Shown piece by piece: positions 42,226-52,657 of a stretch of DNA of 64,000 bases. Source of the DNA: Trichopria drosophilae (lineage: Eukaryota; Arthropoda; Insecta; Hymenoptera; Diapriidae); contig CM059584.1 of NCBI GenBank assembly GCA_030407085.1, positions 94,806,001-94,870,000 on the forward strand, read 5' to 3'. The position numbers and the translations under genes are program-made. Each line of letters begins with the position of its first letter. The stretch's first letter is position 1. The notes below the pieces were generated by a model. The model saw nothing but the letters and a program-made list of their open reading frames with translations. It was not told the origin of the DNA and searched no databases.

Positions 42226-44040
42226 CTATTTCATCCCAATGTCATGCGTGGGGTTCTCGGTCCTTACCCCGATTGATTGAGGAACCGCGCTTTTGTGCTT
42301 ATTTATGACGTTGTTGAATCTCGCCCCCTCGCGAATCTTGAATAAACGACTAGTATTTTGGTTGATGTGGCGAGTTTTAACCACATCATCCCATTCAATA
42401 TAATCCGATTTAATTTTGGATTCCGTTGTGCGGCATTTCGATCCATTCTTTTTAAAGGAATTGTTGTCGCGACCATTTGTTAAAGGAACATCCCGCACAA
42501 CGGTTACCAGTTTTCCGAGGAATTCTGTCCGCATGCGCCCAGTGTTTCTTCCTCTTCCCGAAATATAGCCCGCAAGTTTTTCGGACTGTTCCTTGGGATG
42601 GCCCCCTGCGATTCGGTGGCTTTTTCCATCGGTCGCTTCGCTTCTTCTTTTGGCCATGCGTATCGGGCCGCGTTTTGATTCACCCATCCTTTCGGTGAAT
42701 CCCTTCGATCATACGCGTGTCGCGATGGCGTGCCCCGCGGTACACCAGCCCAAACTTCGTGACGGTCGTCGCGGCGGTTCCCGGTACTCCAAGTCGGGTC
42801 CGACTTGGCAAACCTTTTAGCGTTGACCTCTCCCGCTTGGTCGAAGCGCCCTAAGAAGTCTAGGACTTCATCGATCTCGCGAAAGTCACGCATCATTAAA
42901 GCATCCCGTAGCTGCTCGTTATAGTGGCGCCCTAATATGGCCACTTTTGGGGAGACAGTGAGTTGCATCTCCATGTCCTTCATATCGCCTAATAAATTGA
43001 TACCGTACGCGGTTCTAGAAACATTCGAATTAGCATCGTGTACCCCGAACTCGATTTTTCTTCGAACGTGTTGCTGCAATTCCTCACTCCAAAATCGTCT
43101 TCGGAAGTGAAGTGCAAATTCTTGAAATGAATTGGTGGTGTCTTCGATCAGATTCCACCAATTTTTCCATGCACCGTATAAAGCCTGGGCGATCACCAAC
43201 TTCAACTCATATTCCTAGATATCCAGGGCCGTAACATATTATTGAAGGGCCTTTAAGAATTGCACCGGCTTATCCCCGCGCTTACCCGCGAACTTTGGCA
43301 ATTCGCAGACTCGGAAGTCTTTGCCCGTCGATGACTCTGCTGCGTTCCGCGCATCGCGACGTGTCTCGATTCCGTTCAAGATATGCATATCGCACCCGCA
43401 ACGTGTTTTGTTCAGCCTCGATGGCGGCTATCCGGGTTATTTGGACCGAGTGCTCCTGGACTGTTTTCCCCAGTTCGGAGTCCTGCAATAGTTCTGGCAA
43501 TTCATCTATGCGTATGATTGGTTCGCGCTCGAGCGCGTCGATACGCCTTCCCTGTCGATCAATTTTACCCTGATTTTCCGTAATTTGATCCACAATTACG
43601 ACATTGCTCTGGCATAATTGTTGGATTTTCGCGTTATGCTCGTTGAGGGTTATCGTGACATCAGAGATGACTTTGCGCAAAGATGTTTCGACCAATGCTT
43701 CCTTAGCAACCATTGCCTTACACAGACGGTCTTCGGCAGCTAGTAGTCTTTCCCCGGTAGTCAAGTTGATAGCCTTGATGTCGGAGGTAAGGGTGTCTAT
43801 TTTATTTTGCATCCTTTTATTTTTGATGCAAAGAGTCTTGACAACCTCTGTGACCTCTGATTCCCAGTCAATGCTATCGAGGTTGAACTCGGAATCGTCA
43901 GCTTTCTCGACCATTGTCTTTTTCGATCGCCCGCGAGTCAACATAATTTTACGCGGCGTTGTGACGACTTTTCGTACGCCGATCTTTCTAATTGCCCCCT
44001 TACCGACAGAGACACGTGTCGCGTTATCCTTTCCGGACAT
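42226..44040 (-). pseudogene. gypsy gag, frameshifted
   Basis: The ATG at 44,040 starts a 252-codon frame: a basic N-terminus, then a long heptad-rich coiled coil (residues about 55-215). Near 43,285 the frame shifts to one reading KPVQFLKALQ. After two stops (about 43,210-43,240) it runs on as the capsid-like region (WKNWWNLIEDTTNSFQEFA, FRRRFWSEELQQHVRRKIEF, AILGRHYNEQLRDALMM). A basic tail follows in a third frame (42,687-42,226). No CCHC knuckle is evident. Gag would form the particle core; as it stands the gene is broken. Confidence 0.65.
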
Positions 44041-44163
44041 GACGCTTCAAAGCGATGAAAGGAAAAAAAATTTGAAAATAATTTTTACTTACGCGAAATT
44101 ATATTCGCGTTGCTTTCCTTACGTAGTGTGTGTGTACGTTCACGCTTATAATGATCGTTTCGA

Positions 44164-44181
44164 GCCCCATGTTGGGCGCCA
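44164..44181 (-). other. Primer-binding site for tRNA-Lys
   Basis: On the minus strand, two bases after the 5' LTR, the sequence is TGGCGCCCAACATGGGGC. It differs at one position from the classical tRNA-Lys1,2 primer-binding site, TGGCGCCCAACGTGGGGC. This fixes the element orientation. Confidence 0.85.
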
Positions 44182-44183
44182 AA

Positions 44184-44422
44184 TGTAACCTACACGTTTT
44201 CTCGCGTGTGGAACAGGTCGACTCCAATCTCCTCTCTTGATGCCGAGACGTCATACCCTCTCCCTGGAACCGGGCATGCGCACCACAATATATAACGAGC
44301 GAGATCGCCGCTCGGTCCCACCCGAAAGCCGCAGGGACGCAACTATAACAAAAAGTGCCCCGGCCCTTAAATTTAGGACAAAACAACAACGAGAGCTATG
44401 GCCCAGCGTTGTGGAGGTTACA
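44184..44422 (-). repeat. 5' LTR (element sense), 239 bp deleted form
   Basis: Ends are TGTAACCTACACG and GTTGTGGAGGTTACA. It matches both edges of the 1,019-bp LTR, including CTCTTGATGCCGAGACGTCA and GGCCCTTAAATTTAGGACAA. Confidence 0.85.
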
Positions 44423-44426
44423 AGGT

Positions 44427-45395
44427 TATCAGCTTTAAAAAAAAAATCAATGTTGGTTACCGGAGAAAAAAATCTAAAATATTTACAGCGGATAACATGT
44501 CCAAGTTTTGCAATGAAGCACCACATCATCAGTTTTTAGCCATGAAAGTAAGTATCATTTTATTTAAAAGCATTAATTAATCATTTTTCAATTCTTTGAA
44601 TTTATTAAATTTTATGCCTATATCAATCAGGTAGTTCTAATTCTCGGTATAACTGGTGCGTTGCGGAGAGAGGAATTGAAAACCTCACCTCATACAAGAC
44701 ATTGAAGATCATCGTACGATATACCTAGTGAAAATTGAAAAAACGCCCACATTCAAAAATCATTTACCATTAGCTTCGAATTTTATAGTATTTGCAAAAG
44801 ATATATAAATTTACGCCCAGAAAATATAAAAACAGACAGATTTTTTCTACTCTACAAAAATGGGCATTGCTTAAGATAGCCAATCGGCATAAATACCATT
44901 GGTGCAATACCAAAACAAATGGCATCGTGTTTGCGATTACCAAATTGGGAATGCTATACTGGTCATGCTTTCCGAAGAACGTCGGCAACGCTTCTTGTTG
45001 ATAATGGAGCAGCTATTATGACTCTAAAATGTCACATCTAAAATGGCGTGGAAATCATACACCGTAGCTGAAGGCTATATAGAAGATTCTATACGAAATA
45101 AACAAAAAATTTGCCAACAAATAACAGGTTCAATCTCGATTAATCCACAAACTTCTTCAACCACTAATGCTGGACTTCAGGCAGCGAATATGAAACGTTC
45201 ATACCATGTTTGTGACGCACCTACTTTTCCGTCAGCATCGACCGTCAGAAAATGACCTATTTGAACAAACATCACCAAAACGCTTAACAACAACAAAAGA
45301 TATGCCTAAAATAAGAAGTTATGATGATGAACAAACACCACTGGAATTATTAGACAACACAGGGGGCTTAGCAAAATCAATTTGGAAGTCCTGAG
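44427..45395 (+). pseudogene. Crypton tyrosine recombinase, 3' part with intron
   Basis: It resumes with FKKKINVGYRRKKSKIFTAD and FLAMK, then an 83-bp intron (44,548-44,630: donor GTAAGT, acceptor TATCAATCAG). After the intron comes VVLILGITGALRREEL, containing the first catalytic Arg. The middle is frameshifted (NLRPENIKTDRFF; PIGINTIG). The HxxR box reads YTGHAFRRTSATLL (44,957-44,998), and the nucleophile is in VAEGYIEDS (Tyr codon at 45,076-45,078). All R-HxxR-Y residues can be found, but stops and frame changes make the copy inactive. A Lys-rich tail ends at 45,393. Confidence 0.7.
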
Positions 45396-45747
45396 TCGAT
45401 AGCAGATTGGTTGAAGTGTGAAAGAAGACCCCTATAAATGGGCTCTCTAGTTGAAAGAAGGAATCCCTACAACCCGGATACCAATGAATGATTGAATATA
45501 TGAGGCTGGAGACTCATGCTCCATATCTCACCTTCGGGCCGGAGGGGAAATGGAGCACAGCACCTTTGAGGTGAGCGACCAAATACAGCAATCCCCCAAT
45601 CTAAAGGTGGAAGCTGTCGTGCCGAATGGATGCATGGTACTGAGGGTGGTGTACCGCAAACGATGCCCTTGGGACACCGGGCAACCTTCCTTTATATTCA
45701 GCCTTCACCACGTAATGCGGGGCTCTGCGTGGTACGACGAGTTATGA

Positions 45748-46430
45748 ATGATGAAGCCCCTGGAGCTTCAGCGAGAGCAAGGCCTCACACCTGCTCTCAA
45801 AGGGGCCCCCAGGAAAAGGCTTCAGAAACTACTCAGAGAGGGCATGGCTTATGCAGAAGCTCGTGCCCTCTGTGTAAAAACGATCGCGGAAAACACGGAC
45901 GCGAATAAAAATCCCGCAATTAAGAGAGTCAGGTCGGAGGAGCAATCCCCGCAGGACAGGCCCAAGAAGTATCCAAGAAGTCAGGGGCCAGTCAGCAAGC
46001 CAGTTGTCAGGCCCTCCTTCCAAGATGTTCTTGGATCAGTCAAAGTTGGAGCTCGTAGTTATGTGGGGAAACGAGCTACCCAAAAGTCGGTGTAGTGTGG
46101 GTTCCGAGAGCTGTCGCAGAACCCCCGAAAGACATACTGCACCGAATAAAGATCCAAAACAAGGGTCTGCAGACTGATCTCTGGAGGATCCTCAATGCGA
46201 AGGCGGAGAGTAAGGGACAAACCTTGACCCTTGCAATCGATGATGTCTCGCATGAAGCTCTTCAGGGGATTGGATGTAGACCCTTCCTTGACTTTGGCCA
46301 AGTCTTGATGCGGTTCAAGAAGCCGGCCAAAAAAAGAGGCGGGAGAAGGTGCGAGTGCGGCGACGGAGACTGGAGCGGTGATATCCTCGGAAAGTCCGCA
46401 GATATCCAGTGTACAATCCAATGCTGCTGA
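45748..46430 (+). pseudogene. LINE A ORF1 (gag-like, DUF4780-type)
   Basis: An ATG near 45,748 leads into a basic region (LKGAPRKRLQKLLREGMAY; KRVRSEEQSPQDRPKKYP) and a PSFQDVLGSVKVG segment. A frameshift near 46,095 follows, then the DUF4780-type domain with NKGLQTDLWRIL, LTLAIDDVSHEAL and GIGCRPFLDFGQVLMRFK. In such LINEs, ORF1 binds the RNA and helps form the RNP. The same domain appears in LINE B at about 52,400-52,650. Confidence 0.6.
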
Positions 46431-46589
46431 GCCATCTGTCTGTCCGGAGCCGACTCGCCGGCGAATCCAACACCCTTGGTGGCAGGAACGGAGGAGAGGA
46501 TGGCGACAAACACCGACCTCTCCAAAGTGACGGACGTCTCTAAAAATGGTTCAAATAAACCTCTATCATTTAGAGACTTCCTCGGCAAG

Positions 46590-47130
46590 CCTTTGCAGGA
46601 GGTTTCATAAGGACCACTTGAGCGTGGGGCTAATACAGGAGCCCTGAGTGAACGGAAACAAGATTCAGGGTCTCGGAAACGCAGATAATATCTTATACAA
46701 TACCGGCGGTACCGAGCCAAGAGCATGTTTAGTATTTAATAAAAACATGAAATTTCTGTCTGTTCCAGAATTTTTCAGATGATATGACTGCAGCTTTTAT
46801 TCCCCTAGAAGGGGGACAAAAGATACTAGATGCCTCAGTCTACCTTTCAAGGGAAACAGTTGATCCCTCAATCCAACTGCAGGGGCTAATCTAGTTCAGT
46901 AGGCGTTCTGAAGCTAAACTAATACTGGGATGTAATGCCAATGCATACCATGATGCATTGGGTAGCACTGACAACAACAGCAGAGGTGAGTACCTTAACG
47001 ACTTTATTATATCTAGCAACTTAAGAACCCTAAATAGGGATAACAAACCCACATTTGTATCCTGCAATAGGCAAGAAGTTCTAGATATAACCTTATGCGC
47101 ATGCAATGTAATAAATAACATCAGTAGATG
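46590..47130 (+). pseudogene. LINE A ORF2, APE endonuclease (5' part)
   Basis: Plus-strand pieces in order: LSVGLIQEP (catalytic Glu), DDMTAAFIPLEGGQKILDAS, LILGCNANAYHDALGS and LDITLCACNV. The catalytic D/N of the SDxNAHH-type box is in CNANAYH, with the usual Asp replaced. It breaks at 47,131-47,135 at the solo LTR and continues at 48,921 with EESLSDHRYIRF (the SDH box). Confidence 0.7.
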
Positions 47131-47135
47131 GTATG

Positions 47136-48915
47136 TGATACGTCCCCGTAATTAGCGCGATTACTTTTTTTTTGTATGCATTCACAAATCCGAAAATTAT
47201 CGTAATTGTATGTCGGTATCGGACAAACGAGTCCCTTTATTTAATACGGCGTTCGGATCACGTAGATGCAGCAAGTTAGAACGTAACCGCTTCCAATTAG
47301 ACTTTCTTTTAACTTTTATTAGCCGTAAATCAGAAGATAGCTCGCGTTGCCTAAGCCGAAAAACATTTCCCATAACTATCAAGTTACCGCTTTTTGATTT
47401 TTCTAAAAATAAAAGAGAAAACGGGTACGTTCTAACAGCTATCTACTACATCGTATCTTATAACAATAACGTAAAAGCATTAGTTAATGCGTGCTTCCTC
47501 CTTGGCCTATTTTCAAAACCTGTCGAACACACAAATCCACCATTTTCAAAATAGAACGGAGAAAAACTCAAAGCAGGGATAAAAATATGGGCCACCATAA
47601 ATACCCTGGTTCCCACAGCAAAAAGGGGGATCGTGGGGAGATTTTCCGGGCGGTTCAGACTAGTTCGTCTGTTCTACCACGAGAAGAATTCAAGTTCTTC
47701 AGTCAGACGATTTTTCAAGAGTCCAACCAGAGAAGTTCATCTGGCAAAACAACCGAAATCCACCGAACAAGTCCATCGTTCAGCAGACCAGAGTCTCCGA
47801 AAACCCCCAGAAAAGAGTACAGGAAACCTCGCCCAATCATTTGGAACAGCTGATCGTCGTTCAAAAAGGGACCAACGAAAGGAAATAGTAAGTATCTCTT
47901 TATTTTATTTTCAATAAATAAACAATTATCCCTCTCCTCTCATTTCCTTTTATGATATAGCGGGTAGGCCAGAGAAATCATGCCAACCTTTTCCCTTTGC
48001 GACATAGCGGGTCGGCCTGCGAAATCGCAATTGCTTTCTTTTCGTGACGTAGCGGGTAGGCCTGCGAAATCACGCTAACCTTTTCCCTTTGCGATATAGC
48101 GGGTTGGCGTGCGAAATCGCATCCCCTTTTCTTTTTTGGGCGAGGCGGGTAGGCCTGCGAAACCACACCCCCTTCTCTCCTCCCTATTGGACACAGCCCA
48201 CCGAGACGAAGTCGCCCCTCTCAAGCGACTAATATTGCTGTCATTATTATTGTTTCCTAAATAACCGATCTTTTTCTAATTCTAAAAAAGGGACAATATA
48301 AATAATAAATTGAATAGTAAAGATGCATTCTTATGGAAATAAATACCTTCCTCACATTCGGTGTTCCAAAGATTTGTAGCATAGCGGGTTGGCCTGCGAA
48401 ACTGAAAAACTCTGATACACATTAGGGACTTCTCTCCTACCTTTCACGTTATCGATTCGCCTCCTAATTGATTAGTTTTATAATATTTTATTTTCTCACT
48501 TTCGCGAATTCTAAAACAAAAAATATCTAAAAAAAAAAGAAACAAATATTTTACTGACAAACACCGTCGAGGAGGACAAAAGCTTTAGCACCAAAAATTG
48601 TCAAAGGTCCTTCACCCTACCGAAAAATGAGCGACAGGCTGCTAAAGAATTTTTCCCCCTAATAGGACCTGCCTCACCCCTCTTTCCCCCTCATCCGACA
48701 ACACCACTTTGTACACTTAAAGAAATATTATCAACCCAACAATAAATTAATTAATTTAAGCCAAATAAAGTGTTTCATTATTTTACCCTTATTCCCGACT
48801 TTCCCGTATCATCATTAACCCCCACTCATCTAAAGGACCCAGTAATTCTACTGAGTTACACGTCCGTTTGAAATTCAGTTAATATCTCATTCGAGGTATT
48901 CATTGGATTGTAACA
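47136..48915. mobile_element. Solo LTR, about 1,780 bp
   Basis: It begins TGATACGTCCCC and ends GGATTGTAACA, and is flanked by GTATG (47,131-47,135) and GTATA (48,916-48,920), a 5-bp duplication with one change. Removing the insert and one duplication restores the endonuclease frame of LINE A exactly across the junction. It contains the 'GCGGGTnGGCCTGCGAAATC' array. No internal coding region belongs to it. Superfamily is not determined; a 5-bp duplication fits several LTR groups. Confidence 0.7.
47955..48165. repeat. Five tandem 'AGCGGGTAGGCCTGCGAAATC' units
   Basis: AGCGGGT(a/c/t)GGCC(t/a)G(c/a)GAAATC repeats at a spacing of about 45-50 bp, separated by CTTTTCCCTTTGCGA or CTTTTC(G)TGACGT spacers. 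A further unit lies at 48,383-48,405. The array sits within the solo LTR. Confidence 0.8.
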
Positions 48916-48920
48916 GTATA

Positions 48921-50655
48921 TGTGGGATGAGGAATCGTTATCTGACCACAGATATATCAGATTTGACTTATCCGCAGAAAAAAATATTAGGAAAATAGTA
49001 TATAGAAATACTAAAAATACTGACTGGGTAAACTTTAAACTGCTAACTCAGTACCGATATATCTCGGCTACCCATTCCGATTAAAACTCATGAGAACATT
49101 AATCATTTACTAACTAGGTTAATTTTAAAACCATATGACGAAAATTGTCCTTGAAATTCTAAAACGAGTAATAGAGATGTCCCATGGTGGGTGCCTGAGT
49201 TAAGTAGGATTAGAAAGGATACGAAAAAACTTTTCAACAAAGCGAAAACCACCAATAATTGGGATATATATAGAACATCACTCACCAATTACAATAAACA
49301 AATAAAAAAATAAAAAAAACAATCGTGGACAAAATTGTGTGGCGTGTTAAATAACACCGTCCAAGGAGCCAGGATTAAAAAAATTATGACAAAAACACCG
49401 TGCAATTCACTAGGGAGAGTCCAAAAAAAAACCCTGATGGCACATACACGGCAACGGATATGGTAAAAAACAACAGGGCTGAGGATAAACTACGAAGACC
49501 TTCTAACACTGACTGGAAAAAAGCCAATGAAATCTTCAAACCAAACCTAGTAAAGTGGGCAATCCGGACCTTTAAACCTTACAAAAGAGAAGGGGAAGAC
49601 CGAGTCTTCCCAATGGTATTAAAGCAAGGTTTAGAAATAAGTTTACTTACATTATTGAGAATCTTCAGAGCGGAGACATGACTGGGGACTTATACCAGAA
49701 GTGTGGAGATGGGTAACAGTTGTCTATATACCGAAGGTAGGTAAAAAAAACAATACTGACTCAAAGCCATATAGACCGATAAGCCTAACTTCATTCCTAC
49801 TCAAGGCAATGGAGAAAATAATCAATCAATATATCAGCGAAAAATACCTGAAAGTAAACAAGTTACATACTGATCAACATGCTTACCAGAAGGGTAAATC
49901 CACGGCCACAGCGCTTATCAATCTAGTAAACAAACTTGAAAAGGCCATAGAGGACCAGGAAATTGCCGTATGTGTCTTCTTAGATATAGTAGGTGCTTTT
50001 GATAACACCTTAACCAAAGTTATCCTGGAAGGACTGACACAGAAAGGAGTCGGCTCAACCGCGATAAACTGGATAAATCATCTCCTATCAAATAGGAACG
50101 TAATTTTCAGTCTACTAAATGCTACACTGACAATAAAAACTACCATGGAGGGGTTCTTTCACCCCTATTATGGTCAATTGTAGTAGATAGCCTGCTGGTA
50201 GAATTAAGTGAAGCCTACTTTGAAGTACAAAGCTATGCGGATGACATTGCCATCATAACTAGACGAATCTGCTTAAACACCCTGGGAATTAGAATGCAAG
50301 CCGCTCTAAACATCATGAGCAGGTGCTGTCAAGAAAATGGACTTTCAGTAAATGCAGAAAAAACAGTCATGATCCTCTTTATTAGGAAAAAGAAAATGGG
50401 AAACTGTATCCTGCCAAGGCTATTGGGCAAAACCATCCCATTGGCAAAACATGGCAAATACCTTGGAATCATCTTAGACAAAAGCCTGACCTGGAGTAAA
50501 CACTTAGACCATGCCTTATCTAAAGCGAAAAAAGTCCTCGAGATTACCTCGCGCATGATAGATAATAAGTCTAGTAACAGGACACTGTCGACTCAACAAA
50601 CACTCACTCAGGATGGGGTTAACAAATACCGCATCCTGCAGATTCTGTCTTGTTG
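48921..50655 (+). pseudogene. LINE A ORF2, reverse transcriptase
   Basis: After the endonuclease SDH box and a stop-rich linker, the RT reads IPKVGKKNN, YRPISLTSFLLKAMEKIINQ, HAYQKGKSTATAL and motif A VCVFLDIVGAFDNT (about 49,965-50,005). After a frameshift near 50,150 it continues with GVLSPLLWSIVVDSLL and the catalytic YADDIAIIT (about 50,233-50,260). The thumb follows with GLSVNAEKTVMILF and KYLGIILDKSLTWSKHLDHA. Key acidic residues are present. The copy is inactive because of its frameshifts. Confidence 0.75.
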
Positions 50656-50760
50656 AGAACGAAATTCCTGTATACTTACTGACATCTTGCACAGCAACTT
50701 GTCAGGAAAGATACATGCCTAATAAAGATCAAGAACTATTCATTCTGTAGTATTGTAGCT

Positions 50761-51680
50761 TACATAGGGAAGCTGAAACTACTGGAAGAACTCTAACTTA
50801 GCTAAGGTTGCCACAATAGGATCGCATAGGTTCACAGTAGCCAGGCTCAGTTGCCTAACTGTTTAAGAATATATATACTTTGTAATAAAATCATTAATTT
50901 ATCAATCTATTACGAATTCATAACAGTTACGTTGAATTTAATTAATAATAAAATTATTTTTCATTATGATTAAATTCATTCATTATGAAGAGAAAGAGTA
51001 GCTTCGGCTCCGCTTTCCCTGCACACCACCACCGTTATATATTACATATCATGGGGGCTCCGATATGTAAAATCTACTTTTAATGAACCGAACTTTACGC
51101 AGCTCGTTCACACTCAACTGAAAATCACCTGCTTTACGTACTCGTATCGCAATGTACTATTTCACCCAAATACACCAAGTTAAATCAATGTAATATATAT
51201 GCGGACTCCCTCTCTTCTATGCCTATCCTGTAAAATCATAGGCGGGATGACTTTCGATAGATTTTTATCACGATTTCAGCAGTGACAAAATCACTCCTTT
51301 ACAATCTGTAAAAAAGAGCACATTTAAAAAAATTCTGAACACATTACTAAACTAAATATGATCGTAGTATGTATTATCAATAAGTATCTATTGGAAACTT
51401 ACAAATAAAAACATAATAAAAAATTTGGAAAATAACGTTAATAAAATACATTCTTTTATACAGTAAACAACTAAAATAGACTGCTCATAAAAAGTTATGT
51501 ACAATAAAACAAACTATGAATAAATAACGAAATATTTATCTGATGAATCAATTTAATGACTATACAAGTTCAAAGTATTATGTAATACTTTTACATACCG
51601 AAATTGTTATCATATATCGTGATGTAAAAGACAATAATTGTTACAATCCCAGGGGTGATCATAACATCGCGGGTTTATTT
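50761..51680. other. AT-rich gap between LINE A and LINE B
   Basis: No gene. 51,000-51,180 contains cgttcac/ctttacg/CGTACTCGTATCG motifs reminiscent of the dispersed TTTACGCAC TIR repeats. Confidence 0.35.
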
Positions 51681-52389
51681 ACCCATTACCCGTGATTATG
51701 AGTGAGGCTAGAAACTCAAGCGCCATCCCGACCTTCGGGCTGAAGGGGGGAGGGGCAAAGGACCTCTGAGGTGCCGTGACCAAGAATGGATCCACCAATC
51801 CATAGGTGGGAGCTATTGTGCCTAAGGATGCATGGTACAGGAGAAGCTGTACTGCTAACGATACCTTTGGGATACCGGGCGACTTCCCATTGTACATAGC
51901 CTTCCCCCGCAGGGGACTTGTGGAAGAGAGCGGAGCGGGTTATCTCCGTCCACAATTTTTGTGGAAGAGTGAGGGGTCGAAGTGCCCGAGCTCGAAGAGG
52001 AGCAATGCTTTTGAAAGATCCGCTTCTCTTAGCAAGTTTTGAGAATTGACGACCTCACGGACCCGATCGTTCGGCTGGTCTGTGCCGACGAATGCCTGAT
52101 CGTGAAACGACTCGAGAGACCCACAGTACTGGGGAGCTAGGGTGCGGTGTTAAGCCCCTGCCGGCGGGTTCCACACGTGGGAGCGCTACGGCGTGCCGTG
52201 TCCGTTTAGGCGGGTTGTGGACATCTCCGAAGGAGGGTTCATACCCAGGTTCGTGGAGTCTCACCTGATTGCTACCTTCGCTTATGTGGATGCAGAGAGT
52301 TCCTGTTGTCTGCAATTCCGCAGATAACCCTTGATTGTGGCCGGAAGGTGAGGCTTGTACTCCCTGAAGAATTCGTCAAGAGAGTTAAA

Positions 52390-52652
52390 ATGACGGTGCT
52401 CGCGCCATCAATCAAGAAGGAGACGTCCTGCTTAAAATCTTGGACAGGCAGAATGCTGGGTTGAGGGTCTGCTGGAAGGGCCAGGGGGAGCTGCCGCATG
52501 GCACCCTTGTGGTTCTCGGCGTGGACGAAGACTCTGCCAATCGTCTGGAGTCTCGTGGCTACCGCGCTTATCTGGGGACAGGAGAGGTTTCGTTTAGGCC
52601 AACCTCTAAAAACCCGATAAGTTCGGCGATGGGAGCTTCCAGCGTGAGTTAG
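52390..52652 (+). pseudogene. LINE B ORF1 C-terminal (DUF4780-type)
   Basis: The frame reads LKILDRQNAGLRVCWKGQ, then GTLVVLGVDEDSANRL and GYRAYLGTGEVSFRP, parallel to the ORF1 domain of LINE A. It stops at 52,652, just 5 bp before the ATG of ORF2 at 52,658, the tight ORF1/ORF2 spacing usual in this LINE group. The N-terminal part (from about 51,970) is too decayed to trace with confidence. Confidence 0.6.
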
Positions 52653-52657
52653 CTTTA

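Larger units (their letters stand above)
40627..44422 (-). mobile_element. Ty3/gypsy-type LTR element, pol deleted, inserted in Crypton
   Basis: The element is bounded by TGTAACC ... GGTTACA at both LTRs and by AGGT direct repeats (40,623-40,626 and 44,423-44,426), so both ends are exact. Gag and the primer site put it on the minus strand. About 850 bp remain between gag and the 3' LTR and no RT, RNase H or integrase is seen, so it is a deletion derivative. A purine run (TGAGGGGGCT on the minus strand, about 41,646-41,658) beside the 3' LTR could be the polypurine tract. Confidence 0.85.
45430..50760 (+). mobile_element. R1-like (I-group) LINE A
   Basis: Order: 5' UTR (about 45,480-45,745, similar to that of LINE B at 51,690-51,970), ORF1, ORF2 with APE endonuclease and RT, interrupted by a solo LTR at 47,136-48,915. 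Both ORFs carry stops and frameshifts. No RNase H is seen after the RT; the copy appears to end or be truncated at about 50,750. Exact 5' and 3' ends were not defined. Confidence 0.7.

Noticed and set aside
43604..44188. 194-codon plus-strand ORF
   Set aside because: It is antisense to gypsy gag, which has coiled-coil and capsid features on the other strand.
47955..48165. CRISPR-like array of 20-bp repeats with spacers
   Set aside because: Spacers are themselves related and C/T-rich, the array lies in a solo LTR, and the host is eukaryotic.
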